64,000 nt of DNA from Marinagarivorans algicola. GTDB lineage: Bacteria > Pseudomonadota > Gammaproteobacteria > Pseudomonadales > Cellvibrionaceae. The translations under genes were made by a program, and so were the position numbers. Below, in pieces: positions 55,758-64,000 of the stretch; positions within the stretch are counted from its first letter, which is position 1; each line of letters starts with the position of its first letter. The notes below the pieces were generated by a model that saw nothing but the letters and a program-made list of their open reading frames with translations, did no database searches and was not told the DNA's origin. The stretch lies in contig NZ_LGAK01000029.1 of the NCBI RefSeq assembly GCF_001292705.1, forward strand, positions 1 through 64,000, given 5' to 3'.

Positions 55758-56435
55758 TTAGTCTATGGTGTAAAAAGCACCGTTACCAAAGCCCCATAAA
55801 GCCTGACCACTGGCGGCATATTTTTTTTCGAATAAAGTCAGGGCTTTGCGGGGGTGTATTTCGGCTATTGTGCCTTTTTGGCCTGTCAGCAATTGCCAAG
55901 CAGCCGCAAACTCTTCAATGTAAATCAGCCAATTACTGCGCACCTCAATCACAGGCGCCAATGCATTAAGTAATGGAAAGGCCGCATGCCCATGCCAACG
56001 CCGCTGAAAATGCTTCGCTTTTGGGTAAGGGTTGGGGTACAAAATAGAGTGCTTATCAAAGGTAATGCCATGCTCAACACACAGCCGCCAAAAGTCTTCA
56101 CAGTTGGCCCTAAGCAACAGGCAATTGGCGGGTAAATTGTGTAAATGCTCAGTGTCGCGGGTTAAGCGACTTTGCGATTGATCGAGCCCTACCACCAGCT
56201 TATTGGGGTTAGCGCAGGCCAGTCGGTAACTACTTAGGCCGGTGCCACAACAAGAATCTAACAGCATGCCCTCGAGATTGAGTCGCTGCTTGACTTGCAA
56301 AAAAGCCTCAAACGCTTGCTGATTATGCAACTGTACAGGCTTTTGAAAGGGGTGCGCCATATGCTTAAGCACAATAGACTCAAGATGCTCATGTAGCCCT
56401 TGTTGCGAAGAACTGATTTCGCGTGATTGATTCAT
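55758..56435 (-). CDS. TrmB-like SAM-dependent methyltransferase
   Basis: A 225-residue class I methyltransferase with SAM motif LLDSCCGTGLSSYRLA, the acidic end VVGLDQSQSRL, and YPNPYPKAKHFQRRWHGH, which resembles the FPDPWPKKRHHKRR motif of tRNA (guanine-N7) methylase TrmB. The changes in that motif and in the SAM loop suggest a diverged paralog rather than the main TrmB. Substrate is unknown. It is convergent with the DUF3482 gene and upstream of nothing it clearly works with. Confidence 0.75.
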   Translation of the reverse strand: MNQSREISSSQQGLHEHLESIVLKHMAHPFQKPVQLHNQQAFEAFLQVKQRLNLEGMLLDSCCGTGLSSYRLACANPNKLVVGLDQSQSRLTRDTEHLHNLPANCLLLRANCEDFWRLCVEHGITFDKHSILYPNPYPKAKHFQRRWHGHAAFPLLNALAPVIEVRSNWLIYIEEFAAAWQLLTGQKGTIAEIHPRKALTLFEKKYAASGQALWGFGNGAFYTID

Positions 56436-56677
56436 AGTATGACTCTAAAACAGGTAGTATGGCTGTGCAATCAGTCGTGTGACTCCGCAATAAGCAGTAT
56501 GATTTTAAAACAAATAGCATAAAGCCAAAAATACAATCATACTGCAACATTCAAGCTATTGAAGCGGGTTTTTCTACAAGCGCACAGCGCTGTATAACCG
56601 CCTTAGGTAGCTCCTGCCACGGGCAGACTCATAAACACAGCCTACGGGCCGCCTGTCTCGGCCAGTAACATCGTCAC

Positions 56678-57697
56678 TTAAGGGAACTGGTAACCACGCC
56701 AGCCTGGCATCTCATTTAGAATCAACACGCGCTCAGAAAAATAGGTTTGTTGAATTTTTTCATTTGAGTTGGTTTCAAACGTCAGCTCTGACCACGGCAT
56801 CATAAAGGTCCACAAAGGCTGGCTGGCCAACACATTAGGTGACGGTAAATCTTCACACTCGCTAATCGCAATAGGTTTACCTGCGGCTTTTTTCACAATC
56901 GCGTTATACTTTTTTTGCGTATAACCTGTTCCGTCGCTCCAGTACATATCCATTGTTAACATGTCCCAGTATTGAGCGCCTGGGTCGTAGCTTTGCAAAT
57001 CAGCTTCTAGAGTGGCAAAATCTTGTAAATTCCACAGCCAAATAATATTGCTCAGGCCTTTTTTGTGGGTTAGGTAATCATGGGTGATTTGGTACAACCT
57101 TGCTGTGCCCTTAGGGCCTGGACGCCCGCCCCACCAAAAAATATCTTGATTCATTTCATGCAGAGGCCTAAATAAAACCTCTACGCCAGCATTTTTCATT
57201 TGCAAAAGATGGACCGCAATATCATCCATCATCGACTTCCACTTTTTATTAATTGGCGTACCATCGGTAATCAATTGATTCCATTGCGCATCGGTCATAG
57301 CGCTAAGTACACCCTCTTTATTCCACTGGCAAGGAGTGCTTTTAGCGGGGTTGCATGCGTGCCACATAAGGTGAACCATGGCACCATTATTCCACTCAGT
57401 GATCACCTGATCAGTCATGCGCTGGCGCTGAGCAATCTCTTGGGGCTCAAATTGAAAGTCACTGCTGTACATGCCTGGCCACTGTCCGGTCACTCGATTA
57501 AACCACCGGCTGTAATAATTGGGGTCGGCGTTGGGCTGGCGATTATGCATGGCGCCAATGGTGTGCCGGCCTTCAATTGACTTTAAAAAATCCAGTGTTT
57601 CATAAGACAGTGCCGCATGGCTAACAGGCAAAAGTAACAGTAAAACCCAGGCGAATAGCCTTTTTGAGAGATAGGAAAATTGTTTGTCATGACTCAT
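56678..57697 (-). CDS. Secreted GH26 beta-mannanase
   Basis: A 339-residue glycoside hydrolase family 26 protein that cleaves beta-1,4-mannan. A signal peptide (about 14-29, ending in SHA) is followed by a single TIM barrel. Acid/base Glu is in RPLHEMN followed by FWWGG, and the nucleophile Glu in ISECED. HTIGAMHNRQ and VHLMWHACNP line the cleft. There is no carbohydrate-binding module, so it is a short, single-domain type. AAGG precedes the ATG. It stands alone with no polysaccharide-utilisation locus around it. Confidence 0.93.
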   Translation of the reverse strand: MSHDKQFSYLSKRLFAWVLLLLLPVSHAALSYETLDFLKSIEGRHTIGAMHNRQPNADPNYYSRWFNRVTGQWPGMYSSDFQFEPQEIAQRQRMTDQVITEWNNGAMVHLMWHACNPAKSTPCQWNKEGVLSAMTDAQWNQLITDGTPINKKWKSMMDDIAVHLLQMKNAGVEVLFRPLHEMNQDIFWWGGRPGPKGTARLYQITHDYLTHKKGLSNIIWLWNLQDFATLEADLQSYDPGAQYWDMLTMDMYWSDGTGYTQKKYNAIVKKAAGKPIAISECEDLPSPNVLASQPLWTFMMPWSELTFETNSNEKIQQTYFSERVLILNEMPGWRGYQFP

Positions 57698-58497
57698 TAA
57701 ATATACCTTATTTAATTATTTTTATTGTACAGTGCCTAGCCCAAAACTGAGCAAGCGCTCTATGAATGCCGAATAACAGCCGTTAAAGGCGGTGGCAGCC
57801 AAGCTTTCAAAATACCGATTTTTAAGTATGAAAAAAACGTGTTTTTATTCTATTGTTTATTTCTATGATGGACATTCAAAAAAACAACATGGCGCACACA
57901 AAGGCAGAACCATTAGTCGAATAGGCCATTACATTGCTGTCTTGTCAGCCCTATGGGTAGAATGTAACCCGCACTGAATTCATACACCAAAGTTATGATT
58001 TTCATAAAGATAACACCTGTTAATTGTATCCTGCCCCAAACTAGTACCTAACAAGAAGTGAATGATATATGCCGTATTACGCGGGCTGAGCGAGCGTAGG
58101 CTACCACGAGCCGTATGTAACGGGGCCGAATAACAAGAGTTGAATCAAAAAGCCGAGAAAAAGGCCCTCAACCGTCAGTCAAAAACAGTTTTTAAGGCAT
58201 ATATTTTTGGGTGAGAAATTGTCGCTATAGCGTGAATTTCGCCGCGGCATTGTAGCTTAGCGTGTTATGAAAACGCATGGCAATTCAAGCACATAAGATG
58301 TCTTAAGCGTGCATACACATCAAAAAAGACGTTACTTGACGGAACACTGGCATTTATATGCACACCGCGCAGTCATTTATTCGGGCCAGACATTACAAGC
58401 GTTGCTGTGCTTTAGGCCAAAATTAAGGTAGCATGCGTCTGTTTTTTTCCGTGTAACACGCTTTTTTATTTAGCCCTCACCAATAAGTCCATTTTTT
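57698..58497. other. 800-bp gap between the GH26 gene and pyrC, nothing recognised
   Basis: The longest gene-free stretch of the window. It holds the promoters of the divergent GH26 gene and pyrC. A slightly GC-richer patch (58075-58130, around GCGGGCTGAGCGAGCG) is unlike the AT-rich surroundings. I saw no RNA family, repeat or credible open frame. A 61-codon frame near 57792 has no coding character. Confidence 0.5.
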
Positions 58498-59529
58498 ATG
58501 CAAAGCTTAACCATTACCGCACCCGATGACTGGCACATTCACCTTCGCGATGGCGATGCCCTAGCCCGTACTGTTGGCGATGCCGCCAGCCAATTTAAGC
58601 GCGCCATTATCATGCCCAACCTCGTGCCACCGGTAATGAATGCCGAGCAAGCTTTAAACTACAAGCAACGCATTCAGGCGCATATTCCTGAAGGCGCTCA
58701 TTTTGAACCCCTCATGGTGTTGTATTTAACCGATAACACCACGGTAAATGATATTGCAGTCGCCAAGGCCGCGGGCGTAGTGGCCTGTAAGCTGTATCCT
58801 GCTGGCGCCACCACTAACTCAGACTCCGGTGTCACCAATATTACCCGGCTTTACCCTGTACTAGAAGCCATGGCCAAGCATGACGTTAAGCTATTGATTC
58901 ATGGCGAAGTGACCGATAATCACATCGATATTTTTGATCGTGAAGCCTTATTTTTGGAGCGCACACTCACACCGCTCATTCAAAGCGTGAGTGGCTTAAA
59001 AATTGTGCTCGAGCATATAACAACCGCCAACGCGGTTGATTTTGTTAACGCCGCCGATAGCCACTTGGCCGCAACCATTACTGCGCATCATTTGTTGTTT
59101 AACCGCAACCATATGCTTGCCGGCGGTATTCGTCCGCACTTTTATTGCCTACCTATTCTTAAACGCGGCGAGCACCAAAACGCACTAATTAGCGCCGCCA
59201 CCAGTGGCAGCCCTAAATTCTTTTTAGGCACAGACTCAGCGCCGCACACCACAGACAAAAAAGAAGCCGCTTGCGGCTGTGCCGGAGCCTACACAGCAAA
59301 CGCCGCCTTATCGCTATACGCACAAGCTTTTGAAGAAGCCAACGCCCTCGATAAACTCGAAGGCTTTGCCAGTCACTTTGGGCCTGATTACTATGGTTTA
59401 GCGCGTAATAGCAGCACCATCACACTGATTAAGCAGCCATGGCAAAACCCTGAGACACTCAGTTTGGGTAAAAGCAGCCTCACGCCATTATTAGCGGGCC
59501 AAACGCTCAACTGGGCCGTACAAGCTTAA
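58498..59529 (+). CDS. pyrC: Dihydroorotase PyrC
   Basis: Closes carbamoyl-aspartate to dihydroorotate in pyrimidine synthesis. The 343-residue protein is the class II (E. coli) type: metal-binding DWHIHLRDG, the carbamylated Lys in [22 protein letters not shown], the EHITT His, and GTDSAPH with the catalytic Asp. Single gene with ATG at 58498. Confidence 0.97.
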   Translation: MQSLTITAPDDWHIHLRDGDALARTVGDAASQFKRAIIMPNLVPPVMNAEQALNYKQRIQAHIPEGAHFEPLMVLYLTDNTTVNDIAVAKAAGVVACKLYPAGATTNSDSGVTNITRLYPVLEAMAKHDVKLLIHGEVTDNHIDIFDREALFLERTLTPLIQSVSGLKIVLEHITTANAVDFVNAADSHLAATITAHHLLFNRNHMLAGGIRPHFYCLPILKRGEHQNALISAATSGSPKFFLGTDSAPHTTDKKEAACGCAGAYTANAALSLYAQAFEEANALDKLEGFASHFGPDYYGLARNSSTITLIKQPWQNPETLSLGKSSLTPLLAGQTLNWAVQA

Positions 59530-59630
59530 GCAACATGATTATGACATCTAAGGTAACTATTCAGAGGCACCGAAGAAATTGGGCACTAATGAATCATTGT
59601 CTGGGCCGCTCAAGCCATCTATGGGCACCA

Positions 59631-59743
59631 TATAAGCACTCCCAGCGCTTAAACGCTCAGAAAATAATCCATCAGTACCCTATCAGGTGAACTTTTTCAG
59701 CTTGGCTGAATAGTTACCATTTAAGATACTATAAGCACTCCCA
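59631..59743. repeat. Pair of 14-bp direct repeats upstream of rnt
   Basis: TATAAGCACTCCCA occurs at 59631-59644 and again at 59730-59743, 99 bases apart, in the gap before rnt. The second copy is 20 bases before the rnt start. It may be a duplication or a pair of regulatory sites. Confidence 0.7.
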
Positions 59744-59763
59744 CATAATATTAAGGAAACCCC

Positions 59764-60435
59764 GTGAGCGACGATACCGAAGCGAACGAAACCACTGTTT
59801 TTGCCTCCCGCTTTCGCGGTTATATGCCCGTCATTATTGATGTAGAAACCGGTGGCTTTAATTGCGCCACCGACGCGCTGCTTGAGGTTGCTGCAGTCAC
59901 TCTTGATATGGATGATGATGGCATATTGCGCCCCGATGCCACGATTGAATTTAATGTGACACCCTTTGAGGGGGCCAACCTTGAGCAATCGGCCCTTGAC
60001 TTTACCGGCATCAAACCCGACTGCGCATTGCGCAACGCTGTAGAAGAGCGCCAAGCATTAACCGATGTTTTTTCGGTGATTCGCAAAAAGGTCAAGCAAT
60101 ATGACTGCAAGCGCGCCATTATGGTCGGCCATAATGCACATTTCGACTTAGGTTTTGTCAATGCCGCAGCGGCACGTTGCGATATCAAGCGCAACCCGTT
60201 TCACCCGTTTTCTTGCTTTGATACAGCGACGCTCTCTGGCTTGGCCTTTGGTCATACGGTGCTGGCAAAAACCTGCCACATTGCTGGGATAGATTTTTCA
60301 AATCGCGAAGCGCATAGCGCCGCGTACGATGCACAAAAAACGGCAGAGCTTTTTTGCTTAATTGTCAATAAATTTCAGGCATTGGGCGGCTGGCCGATTA
60401 TTCGCGAAGACTTCAACCCGTTTAATATCGATTGA
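59764..60435 (+). CDS. rnt: Ribonuclease T
   Basis: A DEDD-family 3'-5' exoribonuclease that trims tRNA and 5S rRNA ends. The 223-residue protein has Exo I VIIDVETGGFN, the FTGIKPDCALR region, Exo II VGHNAHFDLGFVNAA and Exo III HSAAYDAQKTAEL. It starts at GTG, with AAGGAAACCCC as ribosome site. It lies 234 bases after pyrC and is followed by trmA. Confidence 0.96.
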   Translation: MSDDTEANETTVFASRFRGYMPVIIDVETGGFNCATDALLEVAAVTLDMDDDGILRPDATIEFNVTPFEGANLEQSALDFTGIKPDCALRNAVEERQALTDVFSVIRKKVKQYDCKRAIMVGHNAHFDLGFVNAAAARCDIKRNPFHPFSCFDTATLSGLAFGHTVLAKTCHIAGIDFSNREAHSAAYDAQKTAELFCLIVNKFQALGGWPIIREDFNPFNID

Positions 60436-60524
60436 AAACTCGCTAGAGTCATGCACACTCATAATCCCGCAACACGTACACGATACACCGAAGCAGTCGT
60501 GCGAATTCCCGTAGATGTAACTAT

Positions 60525-61670
60525 ATGACAGCCAACAACACAACACAACACGCACCAGCCCTCGCCCAGACAACCACTCAACCCGTGGCTTTTGACTACA
60601 CCAGTGCAAGCTACTGCGCCCAGCTTGAGCACAAAAAAAACACAACAATTACGCAGTTTTCTGATTTGGGCATACCCGAGCTGGCTGTTTTTGAGTCGCC
60701 GGCTGAGCACTATCGCATGCGGGCTGAGTTCAAAATATGGCATCAAGGCGATCGCTGTGATTACGCAATGTTTCAGCCTGGCACACCCAAAAAAACCTAC
60801 ACACTTGAGCAGTTTCCCGCTGCGTCAGCCACAATCAACGAATTAATGCCTGCATTACTCGCCCAAATAAACGCTAACGAGCTGCTAAAGCGCAAATTAT
60901 TTCAGTGTGAATTTTTATCAACAACAACAGGCGAATGCCTTATTACCCTCATTTACCACAAGCCTTTAACCGATGAATGGCAAGCCCTAGCCGAGACCAT
61001 CGCTGCACAATTAGGCTGTCATATTATTGGCCGTGCTCGCAAACAAAAGCGCGTATTAAGCCGCAACTGGGTACTCGAAGAACTCACGATTAACGAGCAG
61101 GTTTACGCCTACGAGCATGTTGAAGCCAGCTTCACGCAGCCTAACGCTAAAATTTGCGCCGATATGCTCACGTGGGCGCAAGCCTACACGCAACACAACG
61201 GTGGCGACCTGCTCGAGCTATATTGCGGTAACGGCAACTTTACACTGCCTTTGGCTAAAAACTTTGACCGTGTACTCGCCACCGAAATTTCAAAAAGCAG
61301 TGTTGATTCGGCCAAGCGCAATATGGCACGTAATACCGTGGGCAATATCGAATTTGCCCGCCTATCCAGCGAAGAATTTACTCAAGCCTTAGAAGGCGCG
61401 CGAGAATTTAGACGCCTCAAGCACTTAGCGTTAGACAGCTATCATTTTAGTACCGTGTTGGTTGACCCTCCGCGCGCAGGCCTTGACGAAGGCACACTCA
61501 ATCTCATCAACCGCTTTGAGCACATTGTGTATATATCGTGCAACCCCGACACTTTACACCGCGACTTATTGATTTTACGTAATACGCATAGTATTGAACA
61601 ATTTGCCTTATTTGATCAATTCCCATTCACCCATCACCGTGAATGTGGCGTAATATTAAAAAGAAAATAA
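60525..61670 (+). CDS. trmA: tRNA (uracil-5)-methyltransferase TrmA
   Basis: Makes T54 in the T loop of tRNAs (and U341 of tmRNA) with SAM. The 381-residue protein has the N-terminal SHYRMRAEFKIWH-like stretch (EHYRMRAEFKIWHQGD), NSFTQPNA-type motif FTQPNAKIC, SAM site DLLELYCGNGNFTLPLA, and catalytic Cys in YISCNPDTL. LFDQFPFTHHRECGVIL ends it. No fused iron-sulfur motif, so it is TrmA and not RlmD. Confidence 0.96.
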   Translation: MTANNTTQHAPALAQTTTQPVAFDYTSASYCAQLEHKKNTTITQFSDLGIPELAVFESPAEHYRMRAEFKIWHQGDRCDYAMFQPGTPKKTYTLEQFPAASATINELMPALLAQINANELLKRKLFQCEFLSTTTGECLITLIYHKPLTDEWQALAETIAAQLGCHIIGRARKQKRVLSRNWVLEELTINEQVYAYEHVEASFTQPNAKICADMLTWAQAYTQHNGGDLLELYCGNGNFTLPLAKNFDRVLATEISKSSVDSAKRNMARNTVGNIEFARLSSEEFTQALEGAREFRRLKHLALDSYHFSTVLVDPPRAGLDEGTLNLINRFEHIVYISCNPDTLHRDLLILRNTHSIEQFALFDQFPFTHHRECGVILKRK

Positions 61671-61686
61671 TTCACGGAGCCCACCT

Positions 61687-62151
61687 ATGTTTTATGCACA
61701 CACATTCATCAGCACCCTAAAATATGCCATGGTGGCTATTGTATTACTGTGCGTTAATAGGCTGTATGCCGCCGACCTCGATCAAGAGAGCACGCAGGTA
61801 TTTGGCGATTACACTGTACATTACACCGCCTTTAACAGCACCTTTATTCAGCCCGATATTGCCGCGCACTACGGGATTACCCGGGGTAAAAATCAAACAC
61901 TGATTAACATTAGCGTACACGATAAAACAGGCAAAGCCGTTGATGCCAAGCTTGACGCTTATGCACAAAACCTCATGCAACAAAAAAAACCGCTCACTTT
62001 TAAAACCATTACCGAGCAAGCGGCTATTTACAGTATTGCTCCACTGCGTATCACCAACGAAGAAGTATTTAACTTCCACATTACCGTTACCCCGCCGCAG
62101 TCAAAACCCTTTACCCTCAAATTTACTCGTAAGCTTTACGTCGAGCCATAA
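61687..62151 (+). CDS. DUF4426 periplasmic protein
   Basis: A 154-residue secreted protein with an N-terminal signal (hydrophobic 11-28, cleaved near YAA) and a beta-rich domain with FGDYTVHYTAFNSTFIQPDIAAHYGITRGKNQ (key pattern YTVHYxxFNSTF), as in DUF4426. This family typically lies upstream of rdgB in gammaproteobacteria, as here. Function unknown. 17 bases after trmA. Confidence 0.85.
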   Translation: MFYAHTFISTLKYAMVAIVLLCVNRLYAADLDQESTQVFGDYTVHYTAFNSTFIQPDIAAHYGITRGKNQTLINISVHDKTGKAVDAKLDAYAQNLMQQKKPLTFKTITEQAAIYSIAPLRITNEEVFNFHITVTPPQSKPFTLKFTRKLYVEP

Positions 62152-62216
62152 AGCTACATGAACAAGTAAATAATTCGCGATAACATGCAACGTCAAAACA
62201 ACTTCACAGGACTCCC

Positions 62217-62852
62217 ATGAACACAACACAAACCATTGTTTTGGCCAGCGGCAATGCCGGTAAATTACGTGAATTTAATGACTTACTGGCAGGCCTGGGC
62301 TTTAATGTAAAACCACAAAGCGACTACCAAGTACCCGAAGCCATTGAAGATGGCCTTACTTTTGTTGAAAACGCCATTATTAAAGCCCGCAATGCCTGCA
62401 AACATAGTGGCCTACCCTCTATTAGTGATGACTCGGGTATTGAAGTGGACGCACTTAAAGGCGCACCGGGCATTTACTCGGCTCGTTACAGCGGTGTAAA
62501 CGCCACCGACCAAAACAACAATGCCGCGCTACTCGAAGCACTCAAAGAAATACCCGCCCACGAGCGCACTGCACGCTACCAATGCGTATTAGTTTTTATG
62601 CAACACGCACTCGACCCAACCCCTATTATTTGCCAAGGTAGCTGGGAAGGCACTATTCTCACTCAACCCCAAGGTGATGGCGGCTTTGGGTACGACCCTA
62701 TTTTTTGGGTGCCCAGCCACAATGTCGCCTCAGCACAATTGAGCAAAGTAGAAAAAAGTAAAATTAGTCATCGCGCTAAAGCATTAACCGAGCTAGTGCA
62801 AAAGCTAAAAACTACCTGTCATTATCCAACCAAGCTGACAAACCTCACCTGA
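62217..62852 (+). CDS. rdgB: XTP/dITP pyrophosphatase RdgB
   Basis: Removes xanthosine and inosine triphosphates from the nucleotide pool, protecting DNA. The 211-residue Ham1-family protein has LASGNAGKLREFNDLL, SDDSGIEVDALKGAPGIYSARYSG (in pieces), GFGYDPIFWVP and SHRAKAL. ATG follows a GGACTCCC ribosome region. A small hairpin follows the stop. Confidence 0.96.
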   Translation: MNTTQTIVLASGNAGKLREFNDLLAGLGFNVKPQSDYQVPEAIEDGLTFVENAIIKARNACKHSGLPSISDDSGIEVDALKGAPGIYSARYSGVNATDQNNNAALLEALKEIPAHERTARYQCVLVFMQHALDPTPIICQGSWEGTILTQPQGDGGFGYDPIFWVPSHNVASAQLSKVEKSKISHRAKALTELVQKLKTTCHYPTKLTNLT

Positions 62853-62865
62853 CAGAATGCTGATG

Positions 62866-62884
62866 GGCTCTTTTCTGAGCCTTT
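62866..62884 (+). terminator. Weak terminator-like hairpin after rdgB
   Basis: GGCTC and GAGCC enclose a six-base loop TTTTCT and are followed by TTT, 14 bases after the rdgB stop. The stem is short, so termination would be partial. Confidence 0.4.
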
Positions 62885-63094
62885 AAGCGTAGACAGCGCT
62901 TAAATAGTGACCAGCCAATAGCTCATTAGCGCCTAATGTGGCCCTCTCGTGTCGTGACGTTATTTTTCATCTCACACGTAGGCCGTTACATAAACAACAC
63001 AACCTTGTCATAGAAGCATCACTCGTTAGTCACACTTACCCTCTAAGATCCGCCGCTTCATTTATATGATTATTTTACTTGAGGTGTGCGCAAC

Positions 63095-64000
63095 ATGAAA
63101 AAATATCAACTACCCGCTATAGCTTTGACGTGTTCTTTTGCTTTACTGGGGTGTAATTTAAGCGGTGGTGGCTCGAGTAATAAAGCAAAGCCTAACGCCA
63201 GCACTGATCTCCAGGTGAACCCTAAGCCCCCAACGGACACTCAGCCACCTGTCGTGGCCAAACCTCCTGTAGCGACTGAGCCCACCAACCCAACGCCCCC
63301 GGCACCGGTGGTTAAACCCGAGCTACCGAAAGGCCGGTTTTTTTCAGGGGATTTACATACCCATACAGCCATATCTGAAGATGCGCATAACCCTGTGGAT
63401 CGCGTACTTGCGCGCGCCTTTGATGAGCACCAATTAGACTTTGTGTTTTTATCTGATCATTTGCGTATAACTGGGCGTGATGACCAAGATAATCCAGTCG
63501 CCAAAAAGCCAGTGTCAGTGGCGATTGAACAATATCAAAGGCCGTACTTAGCCAAATACCTTGACCAAGGTAAAGTCATTATTAGCGGTACGGAATGGGA
63601 TAATTCAACCTACGAACATACCAATATTTGGATGTACACAGACACTCCAAACTCAGATGATAGCCTTGCTTTACTGCGCCAGTTTGAGTTTTACGCTCAG
63701 GATTATGACGAGAGTGTATTCTCGCCAGAAGAGGTGCAAAAGTGGCTGTCTGAACGTGAACGCTTTAACGCCGATGATGATGGCTTAGAGGCATTAAAAT
63801 GGTTGCAGCAAGTAATCCCCCAAGGCCAAGGTTTAATTCAGCTCAACCACCCCAACCGCAAAGGTGATACTTACACGATTTCAGATTATCGCGATATGCT
63901 CAATGCAGCACCGGGCATGCTGTGTGCGTTTGAAGGCTTGCCCGGTAATCAAGCAACAGATTTGCGTGCTGAATATGAATATGATCGCTTTAATGGCAAC
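63095..64000 (+). CDS. PHP-domain lipoprotein, 3' end beyond the window
   Basis: Open to the window edge for 302 codons. A lipoprotein signal (LLGC, Cys about 20) is followed by a Gly/Ser start, a Pro/Thr-rich spacer (about 30-80), and then a PHP metal-hydrolase domain: FSGDLHTHTAISEDAHNPVDRVL (key GDLHTH), DFVFLSDHLRITG, SGTEWDNSTYEHTNIW and QLNHPNRKG. These motifs match the PHP trinuclear metal site. Cell-surface PHP proteins with such spacers occur in marine polysaccharide degraders, but the substrate is not known. GAGG lies about 11 bases before the ATG. Not a fragment by decay, only cut by the window. Confidence 0.85.
   Translation, partial: MKKYQLPAIALTCSFALLGCNLSGGGSSNKAKPNASTDLQVNPKPPTDTQPPVVAKPPVATEPTNPTPPAPVVKPELPKGRFFSGDLHTHTAISEDAHNPVDRVLARAFDEHQLDFVFLSDHLRITGRDDQDNPVAKKPVSVAIEQYQRPYLAKYLDQGKVIISGTEWDNSTYEHTNIWMYTDTPNSDDSLALLRQFEFYAQDYDESVFSPEEVQKWLSERERFNADDDGLEALKWLQQVIPQGQGLIQLNHPNRKGDTYTISDYRDMLNAAPGMLCAFEGLPGNQATDLRAEYEYDRFNGN

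Noticed and set aside
57792-57977. A 61-codon plus-strand frame in the gap before pyrC
   Set aside because: No recognisable motif, no ribosome site, and amino-acid content typical of random AT-rich DNA.
1-64000. CRISPR arrays, prophage modules, toxin-antitoxin or defence islands
   Set aside because: No regularly spaced repeats, cas-like, phage structural or restriction genes were seen anywhere in the window.

Overview
The window looks like a chromosomal segment of a marine, polysaccharide-degrading gammaproteobacterium, most likely in or near the Cellvibrionaceae. That placement is inferred from the gammaproteobacterial block infA / clpA-clpS / cspD / rluE-nudJ-mnmA-hflD, a FliK-to-FlhB flagellar operon preceded by an HptB-HsbR-HsbA-like switch, and a secreted GH26 mannanase. 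Base composition is moderate and even, and gene density is high. Only the left edge carries a mobile element: the end of an IS66-type insertion sequence.

Layout. 1-600: IS66 end and a decayed gene remnant. 0.6-2.0 kb: HD-GYP protein. 2.6-9.8 kb: infA, clpA, clpS, cspD, rluE, nudJ, mnmA, hflD, then tRNA-Arg(CCT). 10-31.4 kb: a large cobalamin and cobalt region. It has three parts: bluB, cobN and cobW on the minus strand; a His-rich lipoprotein plus cbiX on the plus strand; and a tightly packed minus-strand operon of 14 genes (cbtB, cbtA, chlI/chlD fusion, cobO, cobB, NiCoT-type transporter, cbiD, cobK, cobH, cbiET, cobI, cbiG, cobJ, cobM) headed by a clear cobalamin riboswitch. 32-32.3 kb: ppnP. 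32.4-42.8 kb: minus-strand flagellar export and switch genes behind a good sigma-54 promoter candidate, then the Hpt / receiver-PP2C / STAS partner-switch genes. 43-52.7 kb: housekeeping genes (cysH, ilvA, an FKBP lipoprotein, a TIGR02444 protein, an OmpA porin, a FimT/GspH pseudopilin, a KefB-like antiporter, SemiSWEET, prmB). 52.8-64 kb: DUF2868 and DUF3482-GTPase pair, TrmB-like methyltransferase, GH26 mannanase, pyrC, rnt, trmA, DUF4426, rdgB, and a PHP-domain lipoprotein cut by the window edge.

How it works together. The cobalamin genes cover cobalt import (CbtAB and a NiCoT carrier), cobalt insertion, ring methylation and contraction, a,c-amidation, adenosylation and lower-ligand synthesis (BluB). 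The ring-contraction enzymes are of the early-cobalt (anaerobic) type: CbiX, CbiG and CbiD are present and no CobG, CobZ or CobF is seen. Yet a full-length late-insertion CobN with a fused ChlI/ChlD ATPase partner is also present, so two cobalt-insertion chemistries sit side by side. Many proteins here carry His-rich metal-binding stretches (CobW, CbiX, the lipoprotein, CbtA, the NiCoT protein, the FKBP).

I found no CRISPR array, prophage, defence system or large foreign island. The most promising places for undescribed biology are the lipoprotein-CbiX / CobW-CobN divergent locus, the unassigned 103-aa protein beside the riboswitch, and the DUF2868-GTPase pair.
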